From the NCBI GenBank assembly GCA_018857735.1, contig JABMCL010001960.1, positions 1 to 64,000 of the forward strand: a stretch of 64,000 nt of DNA, in the 5' to 3' direction. Within the stretch, counting starts at the first letter, position 1. Every line of letters begins with the position of its first letter. The position numbers were made by a program, and so were the translations under genes. Under the pieces are notes generated by a model. That model did no database searches and was not told the DNA's origin. It was given only the letters and a program-made list of their open reading frames with translations. Shown one piece after another: positions 35,301-50,417 of this stretch. The stretch is from Alviniconcha marisindica (taxonomy: Eukaryota > Mollusca > Gastropoda > Provannidae).

Positions 35301-35639
35301 GCTTCTGGTAAGCCATGAAGTGCTACTGATGATGCAGCAGAGGCTACCGATGATTTTTTTTTTTTTTTACATTTCTTCTTCTTAATCAAGAACACGGTGT
35401 AAATAATGAACGCTGGAGTCGATTCAGTCAGTCCGCCATTCCAAACGGACACACCGCATGTGGCCCCGCCAAAAATACCGTAGTACGCAGAAAAAAGAGA
35501 AGAAAAAAAACACGTTTCTAGCGCATAGCGCCATCTGGCAATCCAGTACAGTATAGGTCCATGCCTGAAGGTCTGATACTGTCACAGACCAGCGCTTTTC
35601 GACTACCTACCTACTATTCTGAAATCATGGTGTATGGAC

Positions 35640-35685
<46 letters not shown>

Positions 35686-35733
35686 AGTAGTCCGTGTCTG
35701 AAATTATGTCCTACCCCTGTTATTTCCGGAAAT
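32344..35733 (+). repeat. Tandem 3.39 kb unit, copy 2
   Basis: It is nearly identical to copy 1 over its full length, with the same stops and frameshifts in the LINE part, the same TIR-A insertion (33930-35733) and small indels mostly in homopolymers and the AT repeat. Confidence 0.95.
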
Positions 35734-38700
35734 AACCACACAAGCACCGAACGACCTCCTGCAGCGCCCCTCCTCCGCCAGGAGATCAATGAGTAACTTG
35801 ATTACTTTAGTCCCTTCCGGTGACAGTCGTGCGGATCATGCTTCCACGGCAACTGCTCACAACTCTCGACTGACCATAGCGTATTTTAACGCTCAGTCAA
35901 TTCGTCAATAGCAGGTGACATTCATGACTTCATTGCTGACAATTAACTTGATGCGCTGATCATGGCTCCAGGAAGTAGGAGCTGAACCCTGTATTAAGGA
36001 GATGACTTCCCCGGACTACGTTTTCCACTCCTTCCCCCGTGTTGGACGTAGGTATCGCTGTCCTTATGAGCAAGTCCCTGGCACCCAAGGTTACCTTTTG
36101 GTGCCTGCCTCATTTGAAGCCGTCACGATGTGTTTGTCTGCAGAGAAATTAGTCCATCTGACTTTTGTCTACCGGCCACCCCCTAGTAAACAAAATAAGC
36201 TCACGATAAAATAAAAATCTACAGGAATTCGAGTCGTTTCTAGACGAACGGCTCACAGAGAGGGACAAGACTGTTGTCATCGGGGACTTCAACCTCCACT
36301 TTGATGTACAAACCAACCCTGATGTCCAGAAACTCTGCTCCCTGCTCTCTGAGCAGAGCTTTACCCAGATCGCCGACGAGCCAACTCACAAGCGCGGTCA
36401 TATTCTTGACTGGCTTGTCACCGCTGAAGACTCTACACTCATCCACGACGTGTCCGTATCAGAGAACCTTCTGTCTGACCACAAGTCGCTCTTTTTCTCA
36501 CTGAGCCTGTCGAGACCTCTGAGGAAGAAGCGCTCTGTGACCTCCTTGAGAAGTTCCAGTCTGAGGTGAAGGCCATGTGCAGCACGGTACTGGGTGACTG
36601 CCTGGAGGAAGAACTGGCTGAGAAGTGCAACGATTCGATGCAGCAGCTCCTCGACCGCCATGCCCCACTCAAGACCAGATGTGTCACTGAGCGCCGCTCT
36701 GTTCCGTGGATCAACGACATCATCCGTGCAGCCAAAAGGGAACTGCGACGTGTTGAGAGAGAACAGCGCATCGCACCAAACGGTTCACAGGGAGATTTTT
36801 TATGAAGCAGAGCAACGCCTTGAAGGCGCTTCACCGAGCCGCCAAACGTGACTATCTGTGCGACAAGATACGTCATTGCTCGTCCATTAGACTCCTGTAC
36901 AGCGTCCCCGGGTGAGCTCATGGGAAGAACGACGGAGCCGAAGCTGCCCACCAACATTCCTCTCTCGGACCTACCCAACGCGTTCTCCGATTTCATGCAT
37001 GAAAAGATTGCCGAGTGCTCGACTCATGTCCTGTTCCAGCATCTTTTGAACCATTTGCGGGTACCGGGTTGTGTACTTTTGCACCTGTTTCAGAGGACCT
37101 GATAAGAAAACTCATTAATGATGCACCACCAAAATGTTGTGCCCTTGACCCCATACCTATGTCTCGAGGAACGACCTCCTTGAGAGGAATCCGTCTGCCT
37201 ACCGCCAGAATCACAGTACTGAAACTGCACTTCTTCACATTACTAACTGTCTGCTTGAGAGCACTGATCATGGACGTGCCTCCATTCTCTCCCTGTTGGA
37301 CTTATCTGCTGCCTTCGACGCAATAGACGATCTTCGGAAATTCAGGGGACTGCGCTCGGTATGTGTAGCGCAGAGTAGGCACGCTTTGTTAGGGGTACAG
37401 TAAAACCGCGGGAAAGATGGTCAGATACTAGTAAAAGAAGCAGAAAAGGCATTAGAAATGCCGGTCAAGCATTGTTTGTGGGGTAAATGCAGCTCTGATA
37501 GTAGTTCCTCCCGTTTTGTGAAGGCGTCCGTTTTTTGCCGTTTGCCAAACCAACGCGAACGCTTCAAACATTCCTTCGTTGGAGCAAAGCCTGCGGGCGT
37601 CCCACAGCCAGTCCAATGTCAGCAAAATTATATCTTTTTTTATTACTCGAAGCGGTCGGAATTTCGCACAGGAAAGGAGCGTCTGAGCAAGAGATGTGAC
37701 GTGCCGTTGCTTTTTGTTTGTAGTTGTTTGCTGGTCATGTGTGTGTGTGTTAGGGAGCCAGTTGTATGTTTTTGCTTTGAGGATGGAATAACAAATGTAT
37801 ACGTAAGCATTGTGTAAAATATGAAAATCTTCGGTAATATCTAAGGAGGCGGTCGAAATTCCTGGGAATTCTAAATGCCATTTTGAGTCACTCATATCAT
37901 TTAAATCAATAAAACGGCTTCATATCTAATGAATGAATAAAACATTTGCAACAAAAATGAGTTTCATTACAGTCTGTAAAAGGTGAGATTTCAGTACACG
38001 ATAATTTTTTTGCCGACATCAGCACTGAGGAACCTGCACGGTGTTACTCGGAAACTAATCTAGATCAAAGTCAAAGGGCATAGCATACTGAAAGACAAAT
38101 GTGATAAACTCACTTTTCAGTCAGGCCTCGTGACTTTTTACACCATCTCAATAATTCGCATTTATGTTGTTATTATGTTTTTTTTGGCTGCTTATGCAGA
38201 TTTCTCTGGCAGATTTTCTGCTTACTTTCTAGTTGACACTTTTTTCCTTTTTGCTATTTCTGGTTATTTCTGAATTTCAAGTCATTATTCTCTACAGGTA
38301 CCACCTCTAATCTGACAAATTCAGTGAATATTGTATTAACAGTACACACTCGCTGCTGAAGTGCATGTAAGTAGGGTGTAGTGTTTTTGTTGTTTCCTAC
38401 CCTCCTGATGTCAAATGTCCTGATGGCATTTCGCTTCAGCTGACACACAACACAGAGCTATCGAGCTATCCAGATATCAGTTTATATGAGAAATTATCGA
38501 CACCTCAGAACTTACAATATTTGAAGCAATCTTTAGGTGACATGCCTTGAGAAGATTGTCGACCGCTATTCACAATCCGATACGAGTGATGGAATAGAGC
38601 AACTGGCTTCGCTGTTCCTGGTTCTCAATTCGATCCTCTGCTCGCAGTGATCTGCTTCTGGTAAGCCATGAAGTGCTACTGATGATGCAGCAGAGGCTAC

Positions 38701-38991
38701 CGATGATTTTTTTTTTTTTTTTTCATTTCTTCTTCTTAATCAAGAACACGGTGTAAATAATGAACGCTGAGTCGATTCAGTCAGTCCGCCATTCCAAACG
38801 GACACACCGCATGTGGCCCCGCCAAAAATACCGTAGTACGCAGAAAAAAGAGAAGAAAAAAAACACGTTTCTAGCGCATAGCGCCATCTGGCAATCCAGT
38901 ACAGTATAGGTCCATGCCTGAAGGTCTGATACTGTCACAGACCAGCGCTTTTCGACTACCTACCTACTATTCTGAAATCATGGTGTATGGA

Positions 38992-39051
<60 letters not shown>

Positions 39052-39107
39052 AGTAGTCCGTGTCTGAAATTATGTCCTACCCCTGTTATTTCCGGAAATC
39101 CTCTATT
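35734..39107 (+). repeat. Tandem 3.39 kb unit, copy 3, with complete TIR-A end
   Basis: It matches copies 1 and 2 and contains TIR-A at 37321-39107, here with the terminal TCCTCTATT that the other two lack. It carries a local burst of single-base deletions at about 37850-38410. An AT repeat is at 38996-39048. Confidence 0.95.
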
Positions 39108-39600
39108 AAAACGTGACTGTGTGGATATGGACCAAGTTGTTCCGGCGTTTTGTTTCACTCCAAAAAAGTCAAACACTTCTAAATCTGCATTGTCCCAGTT
39201 CCACAAACACATCTGGCTGTAATGTAATAATAATAATTTGCGCATTAAAAAAGCTGAGAAAAAATGTATTTTAAATAACATTGAAAGTGGATTATATAGC
39301 CTTTAGATCAGATTTGTATCTTGATCGTAGCAGCAGTGGCAATAATACCAACCGGCCTGTTTCCGTGCAAATGTGTGTGTGTGTGCTTGCGTGCGTGTGT
39401 GCGTGCGCTCGCGCGCGCGCGTGTGTGTGTGTGTGTATGTGTGTGTGTGTGTGTGTGTGGTAAGCAGGCTATATCTGCATGACTCAATGCGTCCGTGGCG
39501 CTTGGGTAGTTTGTCATTGTAAATGTTAAGAATTGTAAAGCGCTATGAGCTGCTGTGAGAAAGGGCGCTTGATAAATATAAGTTTATTATTATTATATAC
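39108..39600. repeat. LINE 3' end / tail sequences
   Basis: The segment 39515-39596 reads TTGTAAAGCGCTATGAGC and ends in TTTATTATTATTAT, typical of L2-like LINE 3' ends. The segment 39110-39230 has an ATAATAATA tail and may be another fragment. GT/CG repeats occupy 39370-39460. Confidence 0.6.
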
Positions 39601-40098
39601 TGGGTAATAAAACATTCAAACGCACACAAACATGCGCGAGCGTCGTTACAGATTGTGTAGCAAAACAAGCCTCCCAAACTTTAGTGAAAATTCAGGAAAC
39701 ATTGATGATGACTCGATCAACTGGACCTAATAAAACAAAGCACACTAAAAACTTGGTCATCAGCTGGGTTTTACCATGGTAAGAGTGTTAGACAGTAAGT
39801 GAGTTTCTTATATCCAGGTTTATTTTATGTGGACTTTCTTAAAGCCGAACTGGATCTTTTGGTATCCAGATTTGTTCGATCCAAGCTTTTGAAAAAGGGG
39901 ATTTTCATTTTTCGTCCTATTTAGGATAGTAATTTTTTCCCCCCTGGCCTTCGTCATATTACCGATGGCGTAATAGCACACATGTTGCTTGACAAATGTA
40001 AGATCCCCAAAAAGTTGGGAGTCATTAGAGGCGGGGGTTCCTGGAATCTATACTGTTATCGTCAAAGAAAAATACCGTTTATTGGATGGCATTTGATC

Positions 40099-40101
<3 letters not shown>

Positions 40102-40151
<50 letters not shown>

Positions 40152-40164
40152 TGTGTGTGTATGC

Positions 40165-40260
<96 letters not shown>

Positions 40261-40266
40261 TTTCAG
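40102..40266 (+). promoter_or_regulatory. GT-repeat acceptor of exon 7
   Basis: (GT)n with a GTGC block runs to 40258 and is followed only by TATTTTCAG, the 3' splice site. It has the (TG)m(T)n layout known from the human CFTR exon 9 acceptor, where repeat length affects exon skipping. Confidence 0.75.
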
Positions 40267-40396
40267 TGCCCTACTGGTCAGTTTACCAGCCACTGTACTG
40301 TTGGTGACATTGGTGTGTCTATCCGGTCTCGTCATTTACGCCACGTATCATGACTGCGATCCACTGTTGTCCGGGGACCTCGTATCTAAAGATCAG
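40267..40396 (+). CDS. SLC5-like exon 7 (residues 276-319)
   Basis: The exon completes an Ile codon and encodes [20 protein letters not shown], then [20 protein letters not shown] and KDQ. One hydrophobic helix is followed by YHDCDP, an SLC5A8/A12-like extracellular loop motif, then a DQ that leads into LPYFV of exon 8. The donor is CAG before GTAACT, phase 0. It fits exon 6 exactly only if the isoleucine codon is split AT/T, which supports both junctions. Confidence 0.9.
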
Positions 40397-40555
40397 GTAA
40401 CTTGGCTATTCGCAGTATATCAGTAAAAATAGTAGGCTGCGTGTACTCTCTCCTTTACTCCAGGAATCTTTGAACAGACCCTAGTCCGATAAGGACAAAA
40501 GATCTGCTCTGATCCTACACACGTCCTTTACTCAGAATATCAACTGCTTCCTCTA

Positions 40556-40556
<1 letters not shown>

Positions 40557-40618
<62 letters not shown>

Positions 40619-40678
40619 CCCCCCCCCCCCCTCTGTGTCTCCTCTGTCTGTCTGTCTCTATCTCTCGGTCTCTGTCTT

Positions 40679-40769
<91 letters not shown>
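40557..40769. repeat. CT / poly-C / CTGT microsatellite block
   Basis: (CT)n is followed by a poly-C run, CTGT repeats and more (CT)n. Confidence 0.95.
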
Positions 40770-40784
40770 GTGTTTTTTTATTAT

Positions 40785-41149
40785 TATTTTTATTTTTACA
40801 TTTCTTCTTAATCAACAACACGGTGTAAATAATGAACGCTGGCTGTCGATTCAGTCAGTCCGCCATTCCAGACGGACACACCGCATGTCCAAAAAGACCG
40901 TAGTACGCGAAAAAAGAAAAGAAAAGAAAAAGTGTTTCTAGCGCATAGCGCCATCTGGCAGTCCAGTGTAGTACTGAAATGCCTGAAAGTCTGAAACTGT
41001 CACAGACCAGCGCTTTTTGACTGCCGCCTCCATTCTGAAATCATGGACCTATATATATGCCAGTAGTCCGTGTCTGAAATGATGTCCTACCGCAGGGGCT
41101 TCACTCTTCCAGATTATCTCCCCTGTTATTTCCGGAAATCGTCTATTCT
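40785..41149 (+). mobile_element. TIR-A right-end fragment
   Basis: It matches the last 370 bp of the TIR-A copies, including CACGGTGTAAATAATGAACG, and keeps a complete end CCGGAAATCGTCTATTC. The left part is absent, replaced by the CT repeat block. Confidence 0.8.
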
Positions 41150-41495
41150 TTTCAGTTTTATCATTCTTACCATCAGTAACTATTTCTAGAGCCATTTTCC
41201 CCCTTTTCCTTTCTATAATCTTCACATCAAATTATTAATATCGTAATGACGTCAAAATGAGTTTGCTTGTTCGTCTTCGCAATTTCGGACAGTATTAGTT
41301 CATTTTTGTGTATTTTATGCTGTTCCCCATAAAAAGATTAGAGAATGAAATTATTTCAAACACGCTGTCCAGATTTAAAAACAAACATTCACAAAAAATA
41401 TTTTATATGTGACGTGTACACAAAACAGAAGTTCCCGTATCCTATCAATGATGTCATACTAAAACGCGGGAAAGAACTCGTGAAAACAGTGGGTA
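41150..41495 (-). mobile_element. TIR-B fragment
   Basis: It is the reverse complement of parts of the TIR-B elements at 59056-63078. Shared protein-like text NDVILKRGKELVKT (41447-41488 on +) also appears at 60702-61043 on the - strand. The TIR-A end cuts into it at 41149, so TIR-A inserted later. The open frame shared by copies may be a transposon remnant; I cannot assign its function. Confidence 0.65.
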
Positions 41496-41900
41496 AAATT
41501 CAAGGAGACAGTCGGAAATTCTTTGACCGTTTTAAAAGGTCATGTTGTGGGAAAGCCACTGGGCAGTTTTAAGATTTTACACAAAAAGAGACTGTACAGA
41601 AAACTAATGCAAGTGTTAAACGACCCTACACACCCAATGAGACACTACTTTGTCAGCAGACAGGAGTGGAAGATTTTTGCTTCCGAGAACAAATACAAAC
41701 AGCCTCGTTTTTACCCTCGGCTCTGTCAGTTTTTAATGAAAATTATACCAGTCATTAACTGAGTGTGCGCATGCGTCAAGACGTCTGTTGAGGATGATAA
41801 CTTTCTAAGGGAGGGTTGTGGATGTGTGAACCTAATGATTTTTATTTAATTTGAGTTTTTATGTTTTGGTTTGACAGAGAAAACATTATTCCAGGAAATA
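41496..41900 (+). pseudogene. LINE 3' end (RT C-terminal tail), copy 1
   Basis: It contains KRLYRKLMQVLNDPTHPMRH (about 41582-41642) and a 3' region TGAGGATGATAACTTTCTAAGGG shared with 49840-50300. NDPTHPL-type text close to the end of ORF2 is typical of Rex1-like LINEs. The 5' part is missing and frameshifts are present. Confidence 0.7.
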
Positions 41901-42334
41901 CAGCCAAAATCCGCAACAAAAGGTGATTTAAAAAAAATGTTTTGAGCTTTCGTGTACAGGAGTCAGCTGAAAACCGAGGTGCCACACTAACTCAATTTAA
42001 CCATCGACGCGCCGAACACCGTTTCAGATAATTTTATTTCTGCACTTTTAAAGCAGGTTGTATTTCTGTGTTGCGATTTAGATTTTGAAACAATTCATCT
42101 TAATCACAGATAACCGGCAATAAAACTGTGAATAACTTTTAAAACTCCAATCAGGGGGCAGTCGTGTGGATCTTGGCACATTGACAGTATCAGTGTGTAC
42201 TTTAGTTTTATTGACAGAGTTATAAACAATCGCAACAACTTCTTATCCGACACTGTAACCGTAACTTGATATGATATGAGAATCTGAAACAAGAATGACT
42301 TCTAGCGTTCTAAGACAAGATCCAACGCATAAAA

Positions 42335-42500
42335 GGTTCAGAAGAACGCTTATTTATTAGGACACAAACCCAGTCTGCAAATTTTCGGGGTAATCCCATT
42401 TGTCAAGCTACAAAACGACACTTAAACAACAATTAAACTGTTAAAAACGATGAAAAATGAGATGAGAAGCGAATAACTTATCTTTTTTGGTTGAGCTTTT
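42335..42500. repeat. Dispersed repeat D, copy 2
   Basis: It matches 10640-10830 in the same orientation (TTATTAGGACA, AAATTTTCGGGGTAATCC, AAGCTACAAAACGACACTTA). Confidence 0.7.
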
Positions 42501-42525
42501 ATTTTCCTGTCCAGTGCTTGGAAGA

Positions 42526-42529
<4 letters not shown>

Positions 42530-42593
<64 letters not shown>
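42530..42593. repeat. CT microsatellite
   Basis: A (CT)n run lies just upstream of the long LINE. Confidence 0.95.
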
Positions 42594-42595
<2 letters not shown>

Positions 42596-42681
42596 AGTGA
42601 ACTCGAGTTCACGGACGAGGACAGACACGGAAATTTTCTCTCTGTTCATTTTGATTGAAAATTAGTGATTTTAATTGCTAC

Positions 42682-44434
42682 ATGACAGTCGGCATTGAGG
42701 CCTACCGTTGTGCGGTGGGTCAATTTGCATCGATTTTTGTGACATTGCTTTTGAAAAAAATGGTCAAAACGGCACGCAAAGTTCATGACAGCGAAGCGTT
42801 CACAGGTGAAGTGTGCAGTGGCACGGACATAGCGGTGTTTTTCGCCTGGCTTGTGCTGTCAACAACGCTTCTCTTCAGTGCACCGTTTTGTGTTCACATG
42901 GCGTTGTGTGGGGACGTTTACACTGCAAAGCGCAGTATGTATAACAGTTTCCTTCTCATTCCGAACGCGAATCGGCTGTGTGGTGCCATGCAGACTGACC
43001 TTTTACTGGACAGTGGTGTTTCGGCTTTCTCAACATTGACTCTGCTGCAAACTGGCCCGCTTGTCTCTCACCCCCCACCCAACCTCAGATTTCTGCTGTT
43101 GCTGTGCGGCGACATTGAACCCCACCCTGGTCCTACACGGATTGAAGACTCTGTCAAGTGTCTGGAAACCAAGGTCGACAACCAAGTAGAACGCCTGGAA
43201 GGAAAACTCAATCAACTGATTGACATGATGAATACGACCCAGTCCCACAATAAACAGCTTGAACGAAATTTCCAGAAACTTGAAGAGAGTATTAGTACAA
43301 ACAATGAACAGATACAGCTGCAGTTTTCGCTTCTGAAAGACAGTGTGTCAGCTCTGCAATCAGCCGTTAGACGGAACAACGAGCAGCTGGATTCCATAGG
43401 AAACGAGCAAAACAGCATGTCTTCTCGTTTGAGAAAACTGGAAGAAGTTGAAAGACAGGAACGATACTCACGACGATCGAACGTGCTGCTGTACGGAATG
43501 AAAGAAGAGGCTGGGGAATCGCTTGACAGATGTACTGCATGAGTGATCAAAACTATGCGTCGACATTTTCCACAGAAAGACTGGAACGAGACGGACGTCG
43601 AAAGAGCTCATCGCTTGGAGCCCCTATTCCAGGACGTCTGATAGACCACGCCCAGTGATCATCAAGTTCCAGAGGTGGAGGGACGCCATGGTCATTATGA
43701 GGGACAAAGAGGGAAAGAACCAGATGCGAGACAGTGATGGTCTACGCGTTGGAGCTGATCTGACAAAACAACAGAGGGACACTTTGTCACAGCTCAGGAA
43801 CCAAGGAAAGCATGCATACTTTGCAAAGGGGAAGCTGGTAGTGCAGGAATCTCGTCCCAACCGCTTCAACAGCCGCAGTACTCCCGACCAGAACCCCACC
43901 AACATGCCCCCCCCCCCCCCCTCTCTCCCCCATGCAGTCCAGTCCCGCCGGAACAGCAGAGCAGCGTCCTATGCAGAGGCAGCAGCAGCGCCCCCAGGAA
44001 CCCGTGACGGAACCGGTCCGCCGCTGGACAGCTGGACCGAGCAGATGGAGGACGCCGCCTTGGAGGAAAACCCCGCTGATGACCAGCCTTCAGATGAGGA
44101 GTGTGAGGTGCCTGCCCACCGGAGCTCTTCAGTGGGGGACGGGGCAGAGCCTCCCGTTTCCGGACCATCTGCCAGCCCGGCCGTTAGCATGGACCACTCA
44201 CCAAGGCCACGTGGCTTTGGTAGAGGCACCACTGGCACCACGGAGCAGAACACCGTCAGCAGAAGTGGAGGCAGTGGCGGGAGGGGGAACTCGAGGGAAC
44301 ACGAGATGCCAGTCCCTCTCCTCGCCGATGCTGACCAGGAACCGATTCCACAGCTCTACCTCCCCCTCCTCCCGACAGGGCAGACTGCCCAGTGCATGGC
44401 ATCACAACGGCTCGGGGTCCGCCGGAGCACGTGA
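42682..44434 (+). pseudogene. LINE ORF1 with 2A-like motif, coiled coil and RRM-type region, one frameshift
   Basis: From the ATG at 42682 the frame runs to 43542. A hydrophobic N-terminal part (FFAWLVLSTTLLFSAPFCV) is followed by RFLLLLCGDIEPHPGPTR (motif at 43111-43134), a 2A-like ribosome-skipping motif in which the usual Asn is His. Next is a heptad-rich coiled coil (about 43150-43450) and ERYSRRSNVLLYGM, the start of an L1-ORF1-type RNA-binding region. After two stops and a frameshift near 43635 it continues in another frame (43655-44434) with RPVIIKFQRWRDAMVIM, the usual ORF1 C-terminal fold, and a low-complexity tail. ORF1 proteins coat LINE RNA. A poly-C tract is at 43908-43922. Confidence 0.8.
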
Positions 44435-44599
44435 CTCTTCGCCAGTTGGTGAGTTTGCCGGCAACGACGACAGAGACATCCAGCGCAGAAAATAATGGTC
44501 AGGCCGAAGCCCTAGAGAACTAGACACTAGGCTACAGGTAGAAACACCTTTTTCTTTCAATGGTGGCAGTGATCATGTTAACGCTGCATGTTAGCAAAA

Positions 44600-48185
<3,586 letters not shown>

Positions 48186-48516
48186 TCTTACAAGCACTGG
48201 ACATGTTTGAGACATTCTTCAAGCACCAAGCGTTTTGGATAATATCAGTGACAGTAAGCGTGGTCTGCGGCCCTGTCAAGTAGTCTCAAACCCAAATGGA
48301 CTTCCATAGCATCATCCTTTATCATCCTCATCCTTATCGAAATAAAAATAATAATAAAAATTTTAAAAATCTCAGCTTCTGTAGCCCTTCATGCCATGCT
48401 CTCGTGATGGCCTCAGTCTCGGTGTTCCTCCTTCTGAGGCAGTTCTGATCAAAGCCCTGAGCGTCGGAGTCCACATAGGAAGATTGGTGGAGGGACGTAG
48501 TGGCGGACTGCCGCCG

Positions 48517-48536
48517 GGGGGGGGGGGGGGGGGGGG
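48517..48536. repeat. Poly-G tract
   Basis: A run of about 20 G. Confidence 0.95.
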
Positions 48537-48883
48537 ATAGACGCTCACTCAGTCTGACTCCGCGACTTAGCTAACATTGTCAGTAGGGGGCATAGTAGGT
48601 GGTGTCCTGCGTATGTTCAATCAGGTCAGACACTACTGAACACCACCGAAGTGACACGGAAGCAGTGTAGTGTCTCCTTCGGATGGCAGCCTACCAACGA
48701 TCTGACGTCACTTCCTGTGGACTTCTAGGGGTGGGGCCACGATGCGGAATGAGCTCTGGGTGTGGCCGGAGGTGGGGGATGCCGGCACGAGCGGCGCGGG
48801 AGCAATTCCTCTGAGGTTGGCAAAGATGATGGGACAGCAACAACAACAAAAAACACCTTCTGGCTGGATGCTTCGCACGTTAC

Positions 48884-49384
48884 AAAATCAGAGGTTTCGA
48901 GCTGTTCGCATGTTGGAAAGCGGAACATCCGTGTCTGCAACAGCAACACAATTTGGAGTGTGAAGACAGACTGTTAGGTTGTGGATTCATCGCTACCAGA
49001 CGACTGGAACTATTTCTGATCTACCCTGAAGTGGGCATCCCCGAGTAACGACCCAGCCGTACGATCGTTATATCACTGTCACACACCCGCCTAACAGAGT
49101 TCACCATCCCCATACTGAGAGCAATATGTTCTGGTACGGTCCGGGGCCGTTTGTCTGAGCTGGTCCACTTCTCTCGCCGTTTGCCTGAGTTCGTCCAGCT
49201 CTCTAGCTTCGTCACAGTGTCGCACGACTTGTCAGATGCCACCTGTGCTTTAGAAATGCCCAGTGGGGCAGGAGTAGTGTTCATTGACGAATGCAGGATC
49301 AACCTTTCAAGAGCTGATGGTCGCCAGAGAGTTTATCGACGGCAGGGAGAGCGTCATGCGAACAACATTCATGCCTATCAGACC
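48884..49384 (+). pseudogene. Tc1-like transposase, N-terminal and central part
   Basis: RFRAVRMLESGTSVSATATQ and VRLWIHRYQTTGTISD (48890-49020) are the paired-type helix-turn-helix DNA-binding domain of Tc1-family transposases. At 49275-49383 comes VFIDECRINLSRADGRQRVY and RRQGERHANN, containing the second catalytic Asp (IDE). The middle, including the first catalytic Asp, is disturbed by stops and an imperfect 30-bp duplication (about 49148-49205). The frame then stops where a LINE is inserted and resumes at 50418. It would move DNA by cut and paste but is inactive. Confidence 0.8.
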
Positions 49385-50413
49385 TCGTTTCAAGCAGATT
49401 GAAAACTTTGTGAATTGGTGTGATAAAAATTACTTGTATTTGAATGTTTCCAAAACGAAAGAGATGTGCATTGATTTTAGGAAGAATCAAAGATGCCCCA
49501 AACCAGTCTACATTAAAGGAGAAGCAGTGGAGGAGTAGATACATATAACAATAACAATAAACTTTATTAATCACAGTGGGATTATAAGTATTTAGGTGTG
49601 GTTTTTGATAGTAAATTGAACTGGAAAGAGAACATCAACTCTATGCTGAAAAAAGTGAACTCGAGAATGTATTGCATGAGAAAGCTGAGATTATTTGGAG
49701 TAAATTCAGATATGCTAGTAACTTTTTCAATGCTGTATGTAATATGTAGTATTATTATATTTGGTTCTGTCCGTTGGGGTGGGAATATTTCAAAATTAGA
49801 TAGAGGGAGGTTGGAAACGATTGTAAAAAAAAACAAAAAAACAGGTCATGTAAGAAAACCACTGGACAGTTTTAAGACTTAACACGAAAAGAAACTGTAC
49901 AGAAAACTAATGCAAATATTAAACAACCCTACACACCCAATGAGACATTACTTTGATAGCAGACGTAGCAACAGGAGTGGAAGATTTTTACTTCCGAGAA
50001 CAAATACAAACCGTTACATAGCCTCGTTTTTACCCTCTGAATGAAATTTCTGCTGCTCAAACTTTGTCACCTACAGTTTTTAATGAAAATTATACCAGTC
50101 ATTAACATGCGCCAAGACGTCTGTTGAGGATGATAACTTTCTAAGGGAGGGTTGGGGGTGTGTGAACCTAATGATTTTTTATTTAATTTGAGAGTTTTTA
50201 CGTTTTGGTTTGACAGAGAAAGCATTATTCCTGGTAATTTTGGGTTTGCTATTAGTGTATGCAGATTGAGAGAAAGGGGGCGTATGTCTAAGAGTGTGTA
50301 TGTGCGTGTGTTTCATGACTTAGAATTATTGAGATATGTTCTTCGTTGTGCGATCGAATGACTGCTTTAATTTCCCGCTGGGATGAATATCGTTATTATT
50401 TGTTATTGTTAAT
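49385..50413 (+). mobile_element. LINE 3' half inserted in the Tc1-like gene
   Basis: This 5'-truncated LINE encodes FVNWCDKNYLYLNVSKTKEM (49407-49465), YKYLGVVFDSKLNWKENINS (from 49587), RKLRLFGVNSDML and, after 49830, KLYRKLMQILNNPTHPMRH. These belong to the RT C-terminal region of a Rex1-like LINE. Its 3' end is CCCGCTGGGATGAATATCG and TTATTATTTGTTATTG near 50413. A short reversed tail-like piece (49545-49575, AACTTTATTAATCACAGTGGG) interrupts it. Confidence 0.75.
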
Positions 50414-50417
50414 GTTA

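Larger units (their letters stand above)
27728..40266 (+). other. Intron 6
   Basis: It is 12.5 kb. After the donor array it contains a LINE tail (27860-27905, ACACTTTATTCATCCCACAAGG), CA repeats, a LINE 5' part, three tandem 3.39 kb units, another LINE tail ending near 39596 and the GT repeat before exon 7. Confidence 0.85.

Noticed and set aside
28957..39107. Repeated open frames in the three units as separate host genes
   Set aside because: They are the same broken LINE and TIR-A sequence in triplicate.
40048..40335. Cys/Val- and His/Thr-rich frames across GT/CA repeats here and elsewhere
   Set aside because: They are simple translations of dinucleotide repeats.
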